Positions 50,276 to 62,350 of a stretch of 64,000 bases of DNA are shown here, in pieces. The position numbers were made by a program, and so were the translations under genes. How positions within the stretch are numbered: position 1 is the first letter of the stretch; the number at the start of each line of letters is the position of its first letter. Source of the stretch: Arbacia lixula (lineage: Eukaryota; Echinodermata; Echinoidea; Arbacioida; Arbaciidae); the NCBI GenBank assembly GCA_963669155.1, contig OZ022584.1:3596224-3660223 (forward strand). Reading direction: 5' to 3'. The notes beneath the pieces are model-generated. The model worked only from the letters and a program-made list of their open reading frames with translations, had not been told where the DNA came from and made no database searches.

Positions 50276-52609
50276 GACAGAAGTTGCAAAATATCCAGAT
50301 TAGACCTTTCCAGGAAATTTGCAGAAAAAGCTGCTGAAGAGCATCCGCATCAGTAGCAAACAAGCAAACAGCACGATATCTAGGCGTCCCATTGTCAGAG
50401 GTCCCAATTCTCCAGCTACTGCTGATCCCCAAGCTACCTGTATGGTCCACTACATAGTGCTCTCAGACTGACAAAGACAGGCCACGACTATCGTGCTATT
50501 TTGCTACATGGCACAACAGCACACAGGAGGATATCCTGGGTAGCGCAGTATTTCATATGCATCTCCAATGACCATAAGAGGCTATGCTCTAATCGGGTTC
50601 ATCACACGGTACAGCAATATCATGCTGTTACAACTTTGATATTAAAGAGGAAGTCAGCCCTCTAAATATTATCAGTTTCTCAGGAAATGGTTCCAGGTAC
50701 ATGTAGAATGTAAACACTATCACAATCATGAAATAACCACTTATTTACCAGACCATCTGCATACATGTACATTCTTTATCTAAAACAAACACACTATAAT
50801 AAAGATATAAAATCACTCATTATTGTGCTGCAAATAGAATTTGTGATAACAAGGAACTAGTAGTTCCATGGGAACTAGATACGAACTGGAACAGATCAAC
50901 CACAAAAACGCATTGAAATGTAAATATCTGGTAGCTAAGTTTGATGTTGTAGTAGAAAATTAATCTGGAACAATGGCATATTGCATCTACATTGATGCAA
51001 CTTCATATATGTACATTCTACAGTGTACAGAATGATTAAGTTTTGTTCAATCATTTTCATACACTTGTAGAGGATGTCGAACAACTTACAATACATGCTC
51101 CATTAATTATGTTACTAGCCGCACTAAGCTGCCTTGGTATTCAAATGTTCCTTTTTACAAAAGCTCACAGACTGGATCAAGGACGACAAATGCATCTAAA
51201 GAGGAACTACATGACTCACTGACTGCATGACAAGTCTTTTTTAACAATATAAAATGCAAACAATATGTTTACAGTGTAGTGACAATCACAACAAAGTATA
51301 CTATGAACTACATGTACAGCGTACATGTAAATGTAGCACTCACTCCTGTATTTGAGCATGTACATTTATAAGGTACTAAAGTACAACGTCATATGAGCAT
51401 GTTGTCAAGACAAGTTCTAAAGTAGGAAGGTAGAGCAAACATCTGTGATTGTAGCGAGGGCTCTCATTGTGAGTGCCCGACACTAGCTTAATAGACAATG
51501 CCGGACAAGTGAAAGTCTCACTGGAGTGATGTTGTTTAGAACCAGAAGCCGGGTTAACGGTGGATATGATGACAACACTTTGGTACAGTATCTTTTGTGT
51601 AGGACATTATCACTATCATTCATGTACGTCAGATACACTGAGTACGTACACTGTACAGACTTTTTTTTCTACAGACCAATGTTTAGCCTTCGAATATGAC
51701 CCGGCCACATCATCAAACTGTACTTGAATGAGTGTGTCACTTGCACTGGCCAATGCTGCTGAACTTGAGTATTTCCTTCCTCCCACCGCTGATAGCATGC
51801 ATGTGTTATCGCTACAGTCATCACATTGAAGGCAGCCGTGTGCAGTTCAGCCTTCATGTATTAGCCTCATGTTTATTATTGTAATGAATCACACATGTGC
51901 TTGTATGACACAACACTGTCTCTACGGTTTTAAGTGTACCATTCACCATTCAGCAGATAAGAGCACAAACTACAGAGTAAAACATCATATTTTAAAAAAT
52001 GGAGCTAGAGTAATGAGTTTCATCAACAAACATATACTCTAAGAGAAAAAAAAAAGCTTGTGCTTTTTCAAGTATGAAAGCTTCTCATGGACAAAATGTG
52101 GGATACAAAAATTAACACAAATACTTGAACAGAAAATAAATACCAGACACTTCTACAGAGCTAGAGCTTCCTTGCTTTATTGATCATAAGATTCTTTGAG
52201 TCGCGATATTCACTAATCTCAACACTCAAATTGACATCTACTTGGTTAAATTACAAGTGTCTAGTGCACAAGAATGCACTTTGACATGTCCAGGTAATTT
52301 GAAACAAGAAATATTTTCCATCAAATGAATTTCAAGTGTTTAGTTTTGATTACGGCACTTTCCTCACGCACATGAATGTATTTGTACAAATTCAATGACT
52401 ATAAATGTTTCATTTCCTTATTTCCTGGTCTGTATACAGTATTGACAAGTATACATGCACATTTTATGTTCCCAAATGTTATAAAACTGAACTTGATGCA
52501 ATCTAGTCATGCCTCTACTAGGCCCTCATGGGACTACATGTAACATGATTAAGGCAATATAGTTTGAGAGGAATGATATCAACATGTTACAGCCAATGGA
52601 TGGCCTGCC

Positions 52610-53220
52610 TGCTTCAGAGGGGGGCCGAGGGAGATAGAGATAAAGAGAGAGACAGACAGACACACAGACAGATAGAAAGGAGGGAGAGAGAGTGAAGGAA
52701 TGAGTGGGGGAGAGATGAGAAATAATCTGGCTGCTAAGAGAGGGGGATAGAGGGAGAAAGAGATACAGAGGCAGACAGACACACAGACCGAAAGGAGGGA
52801 GAGAGAAGGAATGAGAGAGTGAGGGAGTGGGAGAGAGAGATGAGAAATAATCTGGCTGCTGAGAGGGATAGAGGGAGAGAGAGATACGGAGAGAGGCACA
52901 GACAGAGAGGGGAGAGATAATGAGAGAGTGGGGGAGAGGGAGAGAGAAAGATGGGTAGAGAGAGGGGATGAGAGGGAGAGATACAGACAGACAGACACAC
53001 AGAGAGGGGGAGAGAACGAATGAGAGAGTGGGGGAGAGGGAGAGAGAAAGATGGGGAGGGGGCAGAGGGAACAGAGAGGGAGAGAGAGAAGGGGACAAAG
53101 AGTGGGGGAAAGAGTGGGGGAGAGAGTGGTGAGAGGGAGAGACAGAGAGAGCAAGAGATAGAGAGACCTAGAGAGACAGACAGAAAGAGAGTAAGAGAAA
53201 GAGAGGGACAGCATGAGCGA
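52610..53220 (+). repeat. Polypurine tract with CAGACAGACA units
   Basis: GA-rich plus strand in which about four longer units recur, each with GGCAGACAGACACACAGA, GGGAGAGAGAGA and AATAATCTGGCTGCT-like parts. It is a mixture of microsatellite and a roughly 110-bp tandem repeat. Confidence 0.9.
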
Positions 53221-53499
53221 GTCGCTGGCAGCCTGGTCACTCACACACCGTGGTGGTGTGGGGAACCATCTTGCCTCATTGATTGGGTCTCAGTTCTGCA
53301 TTGCTAATCATGTTACATGGTAATCGGACACATGGCTGCACAATGAAGAGGCAATGATGAGCAGCTATCTACTGCATGGAGAAGGGGATCTGCTTCCTGG
53401 GTCCCTGGGGACAAATACAATCTGTTTCTGTCTCTGTATCTCTTTCCTTTTTTCCCCCTCTTCCTCTACATCTCTCTCTCTCCCATCTTTAACCCCATC

Positions 53500-53502
53500 C
53501 CA

Positions 53503-53576
<74 letters not shown>
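53500..53576 (+). repeat. (CT)n microsatellite
   Basis: About 38 CT units on the plus strand. This is the only long purine/pyrimidine tract in the window with pyrimidines on plus. Confidence 0.97.
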
Positions 53577-53578
<2 letters not shown>

Positions 53579-54875
53579 CTTAACTCACCAATAAATGCAC
53601 AAACTTGAAAGTGGTACGTACTGCATGACACATACACATACGCACAAGGATCATAAATAACACACACGTTTTCCCACCCACCCTGTTATCACAGTGTCTC
53701 CTTCGAACACACACCCATCACTTTTCACAGAGAGGATCAAATGACACTTGTCAGTGAAATGAGGGTCATATCACTACTCATATACATGTACAATACACAC
53801 TAGATGTACATCAACCAACACTGCAGCAGTTCTTTCATAACGCATCCCCTTGTCTTCTTCTTATCAATCCATTATCAGTCCACCCCGATGGAACGTTGTT
53901 TTCATATTTGAGAAAAAGGAGACAAGCAATTAAAAAAAAAAATGAGGTTTTAAGTTTGGTGCCTCCTCCAATGCGCAATGTCTGTATGTCAGTTCATACG
54001 ATAACCTATGTTGGTACAAAGAAAATTTCCATATAGCTTTAGATTACTTAACTTTAACTCTCTTTTACATGCATGTTTGTGGAAGATGCATAAAGTTATA
54101 TGAATGTACGTGCTGGTACAATGGAACATACATTTATTTCACTACATGTACATGTATGTTTATTTTAATAACCAACATAAAATTAATATCATCTGAGAGC
54201 ATTGCCATTGCAGTAATTCCTTGGTGATGTAATGTAACAGGGTTATGTACCACTAAGCATTTCTTATTTTGAAGATTAGAAGCAAAGCTGCAATCGATTC
54301 ACTTACATATACCGTAATGCACAAATGGTTGCGGACATAGCTTCACTGATAGGCTTGAATGCATCCATGTTTGCTTTCTTGAAAATTTATTGCATGTTTG
54401 CAGAAATCTGCAATTTTTGACAAACAATCAAATTCATATTGGAAAAAGAAATCTCAATGGTCTCTATTTGTGTAAACTTGTCTTGTATTATAAAATCTCC
54501 TCGCATGTTCTTGTCATGCTGAGCCTATTTTGTTATCCCTGAAAAGTGAAGCTACAGCACTCTTAGAAGACAGTAGTGCATTGTCCTATAAACCCAACCA
54601 AGGTGTCATTAAATCACTAAAAAACAATGACATGGGGGCTCATGGTGATTTCACACCTGTGAAATCTTTTATTTCCTCAATAGGATAATGCTTTACATAC
54701 ATGTGGTTCAAGGTGTCAGTTTTGTGACATCCCACTAGTTTCCGCATATAAATATTCTCCCTGCATTGTATACCATAGACAGATAGTATGCTTGTATGTA
54801 ATATCAACCTCGATACAATAACAGTATGTTCACACTAATTCTTCAAATTGAGTTTCCTCTTTTTTAAACATCTTG

Positions 54876-55240
54876 GCCCTGTATCACAAAGAGCAAGTTG
54901 CTACATGTATCTATAGGAACTTTGTGATTGATTGCAAAGTTGCTATATATTGCAACTCACTATCACAAACCATCAATGCTATCTACATGTATTGCAAGTC
55001 CAAGTCAATGCATGATTTTGCTATCAATCGTATAGTTACAAAAGCTACGATCGAAATCGATTGCAAGTTACGATTGATATCGATCATAGGTCCTTTGTGA
55101 TATAAATTTACGATCGATATCAATCATACAGTCAGGATTGATCCACAAAAGCTACAATTTTGTGATTTACAATCAATATCAATTGTATGATCTACCAAAT
55201 ACACAATCAATTGTGCTGTAGCTCCTTGTGATATAGGCCC
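54876..55240. mobile_element. 365-bp inverted-repeat element with many ATCGATATCGAT-like repeats
   Basis: The ends are GGCCCTGTATCACAAAGAGC and GCTCCTTGTGATATAGGCCC, imperfect inverted repeats. The interior contains many short mirrored pieces such as TTGTGATTGATTGCAAAG, TACGATTGATATCGATCATA and TACGATCGATATCAATCATA. No protein is encoded. Confidence 0.82.
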
Positions 55241-56762
55241 TAGGTGTGTTGCTCATAAGGCTCATGCAAAGTTTTATATTCATATGTTTTAGGATGTTTG
55301 TAAAAGGAAGGTCTACAAAATTATCATTGCAAACAGTGTCTAAAGGTAGCCCATACCTTTTGCAGACCTAATTTTGAAAATTCCCTGAGTTTGTCATCAT
55401 TTCAGAGAGAGTGGCTGTATAACCTTTTCCTGGAATCTACAAAGCGTAATATTCGGTTTTGAGGAAATCTTCGACAATTGATCGAGCTTTCTTTTTTCGT
55501 GCCACAAAAAAAGTCGTAATTTCAACTTATGTCAACGGTCGGCAATCAATTGGAATCAAATCTCAGTGAAAACTAGTTAGATTTTCATTTATTCTATGGG
55601 AGTTATAGTACCTCTGATCTTAAAATTTCACAGTTGTTTTCACAAAGATATGTGCTAAATATGTGCAAACTTTCATGAAGTTTGCAGATGTTTGTAAAAG
55701 GAACAGGCCATCTTTAATATAAACAAAGCTCTAACCAATTTGGCATTCATTGTATTGCAGGAAATGAAAGTGCATATTGTTTTCTTGTTTTACTTCTCCA
55801 TTTCACTCTTGTTCTATTCCTGATTAGATTATAAGTTTCTCAGCCAGTTAGTAAGCAAGATATGCCTTAGATTTATTTCCACTGTAGCAAGAACCAGGTG
55901 GCACGACTAGTATACAATAACTCCCCAGTAGGCACATCCATCACACACGTCTATACAGTCTATACAATCGACAGAATCCACAGACATAATTATCCATTGA
56001 TTGATTGTGCTTTGCAAAGCATTGCATGCGAAGGTTGCTCGCAGGGGTTATTAGAGGGGCAGTCACAATGCCAATGTGATGCCTTGCGGATATTACATTC
56101 CAAGATCTGATTGTCTTATTTTTAAGCTTATATGCGATAGCCTGGTCCATTTCATAAATTGAGCATGGAGCACACTTATATTTCTTTAACATCTGAACTG
56201 AACAATGGTGTAAGAGCGTAACTTTTGTACTTGCATATTAGCCTTTTCCACAGGGCAAACTAATAAGATTGATTGAAGAAAACAAATTGATGTAACGAAC
56301 GAACTCATTTTACCATAGTGATTCCGAGGACAATATCAATATTGAATCAATAAGAATGTTTCATGTTCTTTTATTTGGCATCCCATAAAGCTAGTCCAGG
56401 TTTAGTAAATAAATATAAAGTTAAAACATGGTTGTGACTACGTACTACAATGTAGGCTACGGTGAGTGAACTGCAGTCACAACCAAGGCTGAATGCAGAA
56501 ACTAAGCACACTTTCTTCTTCCCTCTTGCGAGAAGCAGAATGAACAAAGACTAGTATGTGTGTCGAGCCCGAGTTATCATTTATTTCAGTATAGAATATG
56601 CAAAATAAAAAAGTCTGTTTCTAAGCCTAGGTACCAAGCAAGGTAGATGTACGACACTGAGTTCACCTGCACACATGTACGTACATGGATGCCCACATGC
56701 AGCCGTGTGTTAGCTACAGTTCATCTGTTGTATTAGTAGACCACAAACAGGAAAACACCAGT

Positions 56763-56869
56763 GGCCATATTCATGAATCCTTACTAGCCTAGTAAGTTAC
56801 TAAAATGCATGCAGCTGACTGCACTTTATCCATTAAATAAGCTTAGTAAGGTTTCATGAATATGGTCAC
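56763..56869. mobile_element. 107-bp hairpin element
   Basis: The left end GGCCATATTCATGAATCCTT, then ACTA, pairs with the right end TAGTAAGGTTTCATGAATAT, then GGTC. The outer sequence resembles the GGCCCGTATTCAC family but the interior does not. It is non-coding. Confidence 0.8.
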
Positions 56870-56961
56870 AGAACATTAAATGATATATTTTTAAACTGAA
56901 ACACATACCAAAGACTACCAGTAGAAGTTAACAAAGAAGAATACAAATACATGAAATATAC

Positions 56962-57191
56962 ACTACAGCTCAAAGGAAACGGCATAGGGAAAGGGAAAGG
57001 AAAGAAAGGGAATGAGCCGCAGATTTAAACCGCGGTATATTTTGTCCAGTTCAGTATAAAATATGATGCTTTAGCCTAAAAGGCATTATGTTTCATGCTG
57101 AACTGGACAAAATATACTGTGGTTTAAAATTGCGGGTCCTTCCCTTTCTCCCTTTCCGTTTCCCTGTGCCAATTCCTATGAGCTGGAATGT
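56962..57191. mobile_element. Full-length hairpin element, ACTACAGCTCAAAGG family, copy A
   Basis: Nearly the whole 230 bp is one inverted repeat. The left end is CACTACAGCTCAAAGGAA, followed by GGCATAGGGAAAGGGAAAGG, CCGCAG, TTTAAACCGCGGTATATTTT and GTCCAGTTCAG. The right half is the reverse of this, ending CCAATTCCTATGAGCTGGAA. The flanks show TA on both sides. It is a non-coding MITE-type element. Confidence 0.9.
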
Positions 57192-58249
57192 ACATTGTAG
57201 CACAAGACTGAAAAAATTACCCTCAGTATGGCAAGTCTTGAAAAGACTCCTGTTGCCAAGAAGTACTACATGTATGAGCACAGAAATTAAAAAGTGTATT
57301 CCAAACTAAATCTTGTGAGTTTTTGTTTGTTGTGGACTCTAAATAATAAAAATAAAAATGAACAAAAGGTTTCGAGTACTCGCTCAAGTCTACAGATACC
57401 TACGTGTACATAAACACAAGGAAATATAAATCAGAATTTTTGAGCGCGGAGAAAAAAACAAAATCATAAACGTGAACAAGATAAACTCAAATGTCATGGG
57501 AGTATTAACCTGAATGAATGATTGAGGCCCTGTGATGCCCAGTACAATGTAAGTCTCTTGTACCATCTTCTGTGATTGGAATGAAAATGTCATGGTAACA
57601 TGTCCCTGGATGGATGAACCAGTTTCCTTGTTGTGATGACGACGTATTCCAATGTTTCCTCAACAAATTCATGGCCAGCCCCATTTTAGTGAAGAAATTA
57701 TAATTTGGCGTTCAAATTAACATATTTTTTTTTTTAATCAGAGCTGTAACATCAAGTACATTGAATATGATATTGAAAATATGATGGAGAGCAAATTAGG
57801 CCAAAAATTGTGTCAATTGAACATTTTCAGCATGTTGCCAATTTGAATACTGAGCAATCATTTCACCTCGCCTTTGAAAAGTCATTTCAAAATTGATACA
57901 TATCACTGAATGACAAAAGTGGGTTGATCTTGTGCAGAAATGTTTTGTTTGTTTTGTTTTGATGGATTTGTTATAATTTTTTAAACACTTGATCCAATGT
58001 TATATAGCCCCAAATCACATATTTGTAGTGCTTAGCGCTGAATGCATTAGCAGCCTCCATACAGGAAGTCTCTTTCATTGTTCCGTGGATGGGGTATTGT
58101 GTTTCCTCTCTCCATGTATGCTTGCATTGTTGTTGCTAGGGTGGGCAACTTTTCAAGAAAAAGCCAACCGTAAAGGTCATACACTGCACATATTGCATTT
58201 GTTTAAAAGATAGGCCTGCATAAAGTTTGGGTTTGTGCATATTTCCATA

Positions 58250-58565
58250 GGCCCGTATTCACAAGGATGTTTTACTTAAACCACATACTACATTTGTAAA
58301 TGTAGACTACATGTAACTTCAAGGGATGCAACATAAATCATCTGTTGCTGTCACAAAATCATTGATTTTCATCACAGAATCACAGCAGTGGGTGAATCCA
58401 ATCATTCGCTGTAATCATTATGTGGACAAAATACTCAATATACCATAGTGATTCTGAGGACAAAATCAATGAAACTGAATCACTAATAACATTACATGTT
58501 GTTTTATTTGGCATCCCGTCAAGTTAGTCTAGGTTTTAGTTAAACCACTGTTATGAATATGGGCC
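58250..58565. mobile_element. Inverted-repeat element, GGCCCGTATTCAC family, complete copy
   Basis: The left end GGCCCGTATTCACAAGGATG, then TTTTACTTAAACC, pairs with the right end GGTTTTAGTTAAACC, then TTATGAATATGGGCC. The flanks are ATA on each side, a likely 3-bp duplication. The interior contains TGCTGTCACAAAATCATTGA and TTTTCATCACAGAATCACAG. Fragments of the same interior occur near 395-490, 37540-37640 and 56310-56400. Confidence 0.85.
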
Positions 58566-59024
58566 ATACAGTTTATCGGTGTCCTTTAGAAATACATGTA
58601 AGTTTAACACTGCTTTTACCATTGTATTTTCAGCATGTACAGCAGAAGCAAGAGGTTGAGTATCAACAGGATGTGCACTGTCAAATCTAGGGCCCATTAG
58701 CTATGGAATGTGCACATCCTGTTGTAATCTACCTCTTCCATTTGTGCATCTATTGCTGTGGCTTACTTTTGACGCATTTAGTGTGGCTTATAAATATGTT
58801 AGCTTGTTAGAACATGTACACGTATCTAAAACTCCCAGTCAATCCAAATCCAAAATTTGACTGTACTTTTTATGTATAATTAGTAAATTAGTCACATAAT
58901 GAGAATGTAAAATAAAAGAAAGGAATGGTTGTTAGATTGGAACTGATTGGAATGATGTTAGTGTTGTCATGCAGCTTGACTTAGCCCGAGTGAGTGAAGT
59001 ATGAAATCTGCTGAGAGACAAAGA

Positions 59025-59245
59025 GAGAGAGCTTAAAGAAATTGGCATAGGGAAAAGGGAAAGGGAAGAAAAGGAAGCAGCCGCAGTTTTAAACCATGGT
59101 ATATTTTGTCCAGTTCAGCATGAAACATGATGTTTTTTAGGCTAGAGCATCGTGTTTCATGCTGAATTGGACAAAATTTAAAACTACGGCTCCTTCCCTT
59201 TCTTTCCTTTCCCTTTCCCTATGCCAATTCCTTTGAGCTGTAGTG
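59025..59245. mobile_element. Full-length hairpin element, ACTACAGCTCAAAGG family, copy B
   Basis: This copy has the same arms as that at 56962-57191: AATTGGCATAGGGAAAAGGG, CCGCAGTTTTAAACCATGG and TATATTTTGTCCAGTTCAGC, a short centre TGTTTTTTAGGCTAGAGCA, then the reverse arm ending CCAATTCCTTTGAGCTGTAG. The left terminus has drifted into AGAGAGAGAGCTTAAAG. The right terminus runs into TA. Confidence 0.88.
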
Positions 59246-60854
59246 TAGGTACTATTTAGAGCACGCGACAAGAGCTTAGTGCCAGAATGAATGAGGAGAA
59301 CTTACTCTCTGAGTGACATTAAGACGGGGATTGATGGTCACAGCATAGTCCAGAGTGTCAGCGCCGGGCAAATTACAAGTGTGGCAGAACAGGAGAAAAT
59401 CAAGACAATGTGAATACATGGACATACATGAATGTATAGTGTGTGTGTATTATTGGTGCAAAAACTCACAGATGGCCTGTAAAGAGTGAAGGCAAGCCAA
59501 ATACATGTACATGGATCATGAACACGAATACATGGTCATTTTGTTTTAAATAATCAAATGTATTACATGTGGAAAAGGATTAAATGTATGTATATGTACT
59601 GTATGCTTACATGATTTGCATTACACCTGTATGTAATATGGATGTTCCATTTAAAGAAAAAGAGCAAATCAAGAATTCCTCATGATCATGAATATATATC
59701 ATCTGCTCTCACATTCTGCAAATAATGACAGAGTAATGACAAAAACTATGACAATTCACGCAAAACTTCACTGCACATGAAAAGGTTAAAAAAAAACATG
59801 TATTAGAGTCTTAAAGATGAAGATCTTGAACAGAACTACACGGTAGGAGTCTTCTTGATCCAGAATGCTCCACACACAATGCCAAATATTATTAAACAAG
59901 TTATCAGTGTTTTATATTACAAACATCTAGAAGCTACCAGTATACATACAGTATCACAATCAGAGGGGGGCGGGGCATAGGGCAGTATTGTGGAATATCA
60001 CAGAATATGGTTTTATGACAAAAGGATTAATTTGATTATAGTTTTTATTACGGTCACATTCCTTTGTCATGAATAATATATCGTTTATTGTCAAGACAAC
60101 ATACATGCCACATACGTATACATGTGTTTCACTTCTTATGTCGTATTATCCTATTTTCTTTGACAATTATTATCCATTAGTTAACGGTGTCATAGTTTTA
60201 GGATTGTTTGCAGATTCTCCTCTTTCAATGAATATGAACTTTGTTTACATTCATTTCAATAGCACATTCATGCATTAAACTGTTACAGATATTTCTAGAA
60301 CTAAATAAAAAGCATCTTTTATATAAATAGAGCTTCGATGGTCTTCTCTGACATATCTGGTTCACTATGTCTCTGTTACCTAAAAAAAGAAAATCATGTG
60401 AACAATAATGTAGCATTAATAAACAGGTATAGTCCAATATGTACACACTTCACCTGCAACCTATGAAATGGAATTGACTTCTTCAGCACATACTACTGTG
60501 CTATCATCAAAAGATCATACATGTCTTGATCGTTGGGTGGCAATCACCATAGCAACAAATAGGGAAACTGCATGAAATATCCCATCGTGATTTCAATGAA
60601 TAGGACAGCTGTAGGAATAAATTAACTCTCCTCGCATCTTGGTCGAGCTCTTACACTTCCATGTTGCACAAAATCTTAAACAATTTTTGCAGAAGTATGA
60701 CTGTATGTTATTAGGAATTCTCATTTTGTTTTCTCTGACAATGATGCTTCCTTTGTGGTGTTACTTTCTGTATACATGTATTGTCTACTTATACTTTCTA
60801 GTAGGATGGAATAATACTGTAAATGGTGTCTGCAAAGAGGACCCTGTTTCACTG

Positions 60855-61192
60855 GGGGCACCTTCATTAGCCCGACGTGGCAAAATCGCTAGCTATTTCG
60901 TGATCGGAATAGCGAGCCAGATCACGAAAAAGCTACAATGTAGCTATTTGGCTGAGAAATTTTCCCAAGAAATCTTGGGCTGGATGGCCCTATAGTTAGC
61001 GAGCTACATGCAATTCGCTACCAAGAATGCTACAAAAGCGTCCATTTCCGTTGCACAGTGCCCATGCACGAACACTGCGCTAATTTACGCACCCAGAATT
61101 TCAAGCTAATGAAGACGTGATTAAAACTTTGGGGTAGTTTCCCGGATCAACTAGCTCGCTATTTTGTCAGATCGGGCTAATGCAGATGCACC
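60855..61192. mobile_element. 338-bp inverted-repeat element, CATTAGCCCGA ends
   Basis: The left end GGGGCACCTTCATTAGCCCG pairs with the right end, whose reverse reads GGTGCATCTGCATTAGCCCG. Pairing continues inward through AAAATCGCTAGCTA on the left and AAAATAGCGAGCTA on the right. It is preceded by ACCCTGTTTCACTGG, similar to other element ends in the window, so the true left edge may be a few bases outside. Confidence 0.78.
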
Positions 61193-61289
61193 TATTTTGA
61201 TAATGCAAGTGTGAGTGAATGTATGTGCTTGTTTTGGTCCATAACTGTACATGGAGAGTCATTATGTGCTGTTGTACATGGGTAAACCA

Positions 61290-62350
61290 GACTCACTTCC
61301 TAATTTTTATTGCTTCTTCCAACTCGTCCAGAAGGGCTGTCCACACTGACTGAACAATCTTAGCATGTTGTTGTACTTCCTAGTTCTTATTGCTCCTTCC
61401 CAACTCATTCAGTAGGTCTGTCCACACTGACTGAACAATCTCAGAATCTTAGTGTGTGTTGCTGTTGTATATGGCTGAACCCCACTCGCTTCCTCATTCT
61501 TATTGCTCCTTCCAACTCATTCAGTAGGCCTGTCCGCACTGACTGAACAGTCTCAGAATCTTAGTGTGTGTTGCTGTTGTATATGGCTGAACCCCACTCG
61601 CTTCCTCATTCTTATTGCTCCTTCCAACTCATTCAGTAGGCCTGTCCGCACTGACTGAACAGTCTCAGAATCTTAGTGTGTTGTTGTACATGGCTGAACC
61701 CCACTCACTTCCTCATTCTTATTGCTCCTTCCAACTCATTCAGTAGGCCTGTCCACACTGACTGAACAGTGTTAGAATCTTATACCCCTTTTATAGTGAG
61801 AGTTACCCCGCATCCGGTCCGGACCTGATGCGGGGTAACTCTCACTATAAAAGGTCGAAAAATATTTAGCCCGAGCTAAAGTTAGTGCTGGCTGGGAGGA
61901 GGGTCAGGTCCGCATCAGGTCCACATCTGACCCGAGCTAGCGTCACTATAAAACGTCTCTCGATTTAGTGCGGACTAAATCAGTGACCCATGCATGGCGA
62001 GCATGCGTTCAATTTTCGCGCACGTGGGAAGCACAGCTGATTGGGCAATAGGTTACCACAGCAACTAGTCCGGTCTTGCTCTCGTCATAGGTGGTCGAAA
62101 AGGCAGTATAAAACTACTTACCCCCTGCTAAAGTTACCCCACTTCTGAAGCGGGGTAAAGTCAGCGCGCACTATAAAAGGGGTATTAGTGTGTTGTTGTA
62201 CAAGGGTAAACCCCCACAAACTTCCTCATTCTTATTGCTTCTTCCAACTCATTTAGTAGGTCTGTCCACACTGACTGAACAATCTCAGTGTGTTGTCGTA
62301 CATGAGTAAACCAGACTCACTTCCTGGTTCTAATGATCACTCTTTTGAGG
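61290..62350. repeat. About 115-bp satellite interrupted by a transposon
   Basis: CTTCCTCATTCTTATTGCTC, CTTCCAACTCATTCAGTAGG and CTGTCCACACTGACTGAACA recur at about 61297, 61376, 61490, 61605, 61708, 62221 and more weakly at 62321. Most units are near 115 bp; the first is shorter. A 402-bp element sits between the fifth and sixth copies. Confidence 0.9.
61783..62184. mobile_element. PIF/Harbinger-like non-autonomous element, copy 2
   Basis: The terminal inverted repeats are TACCCCTTTTATAGTG and CACTATAAAAGGGGTA. The left flank reads GAATCTTA and the right flank TTAGTGTG. Neighbouring satellite units read GAATCTTAGTGTG at the same point, which shows a 3-bp TTA target duplication. TWA duplications of 3 bp are the mark of PIF/Harbinger elements. 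Both ends also form long hairpins: the left one is centred on GGTCCGGACC and the right one on ACTTCTGAAGCGGGGT. No coding capacity is present. The superfamily is inferred from the duplication and length class only. Confidence 0.88.
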
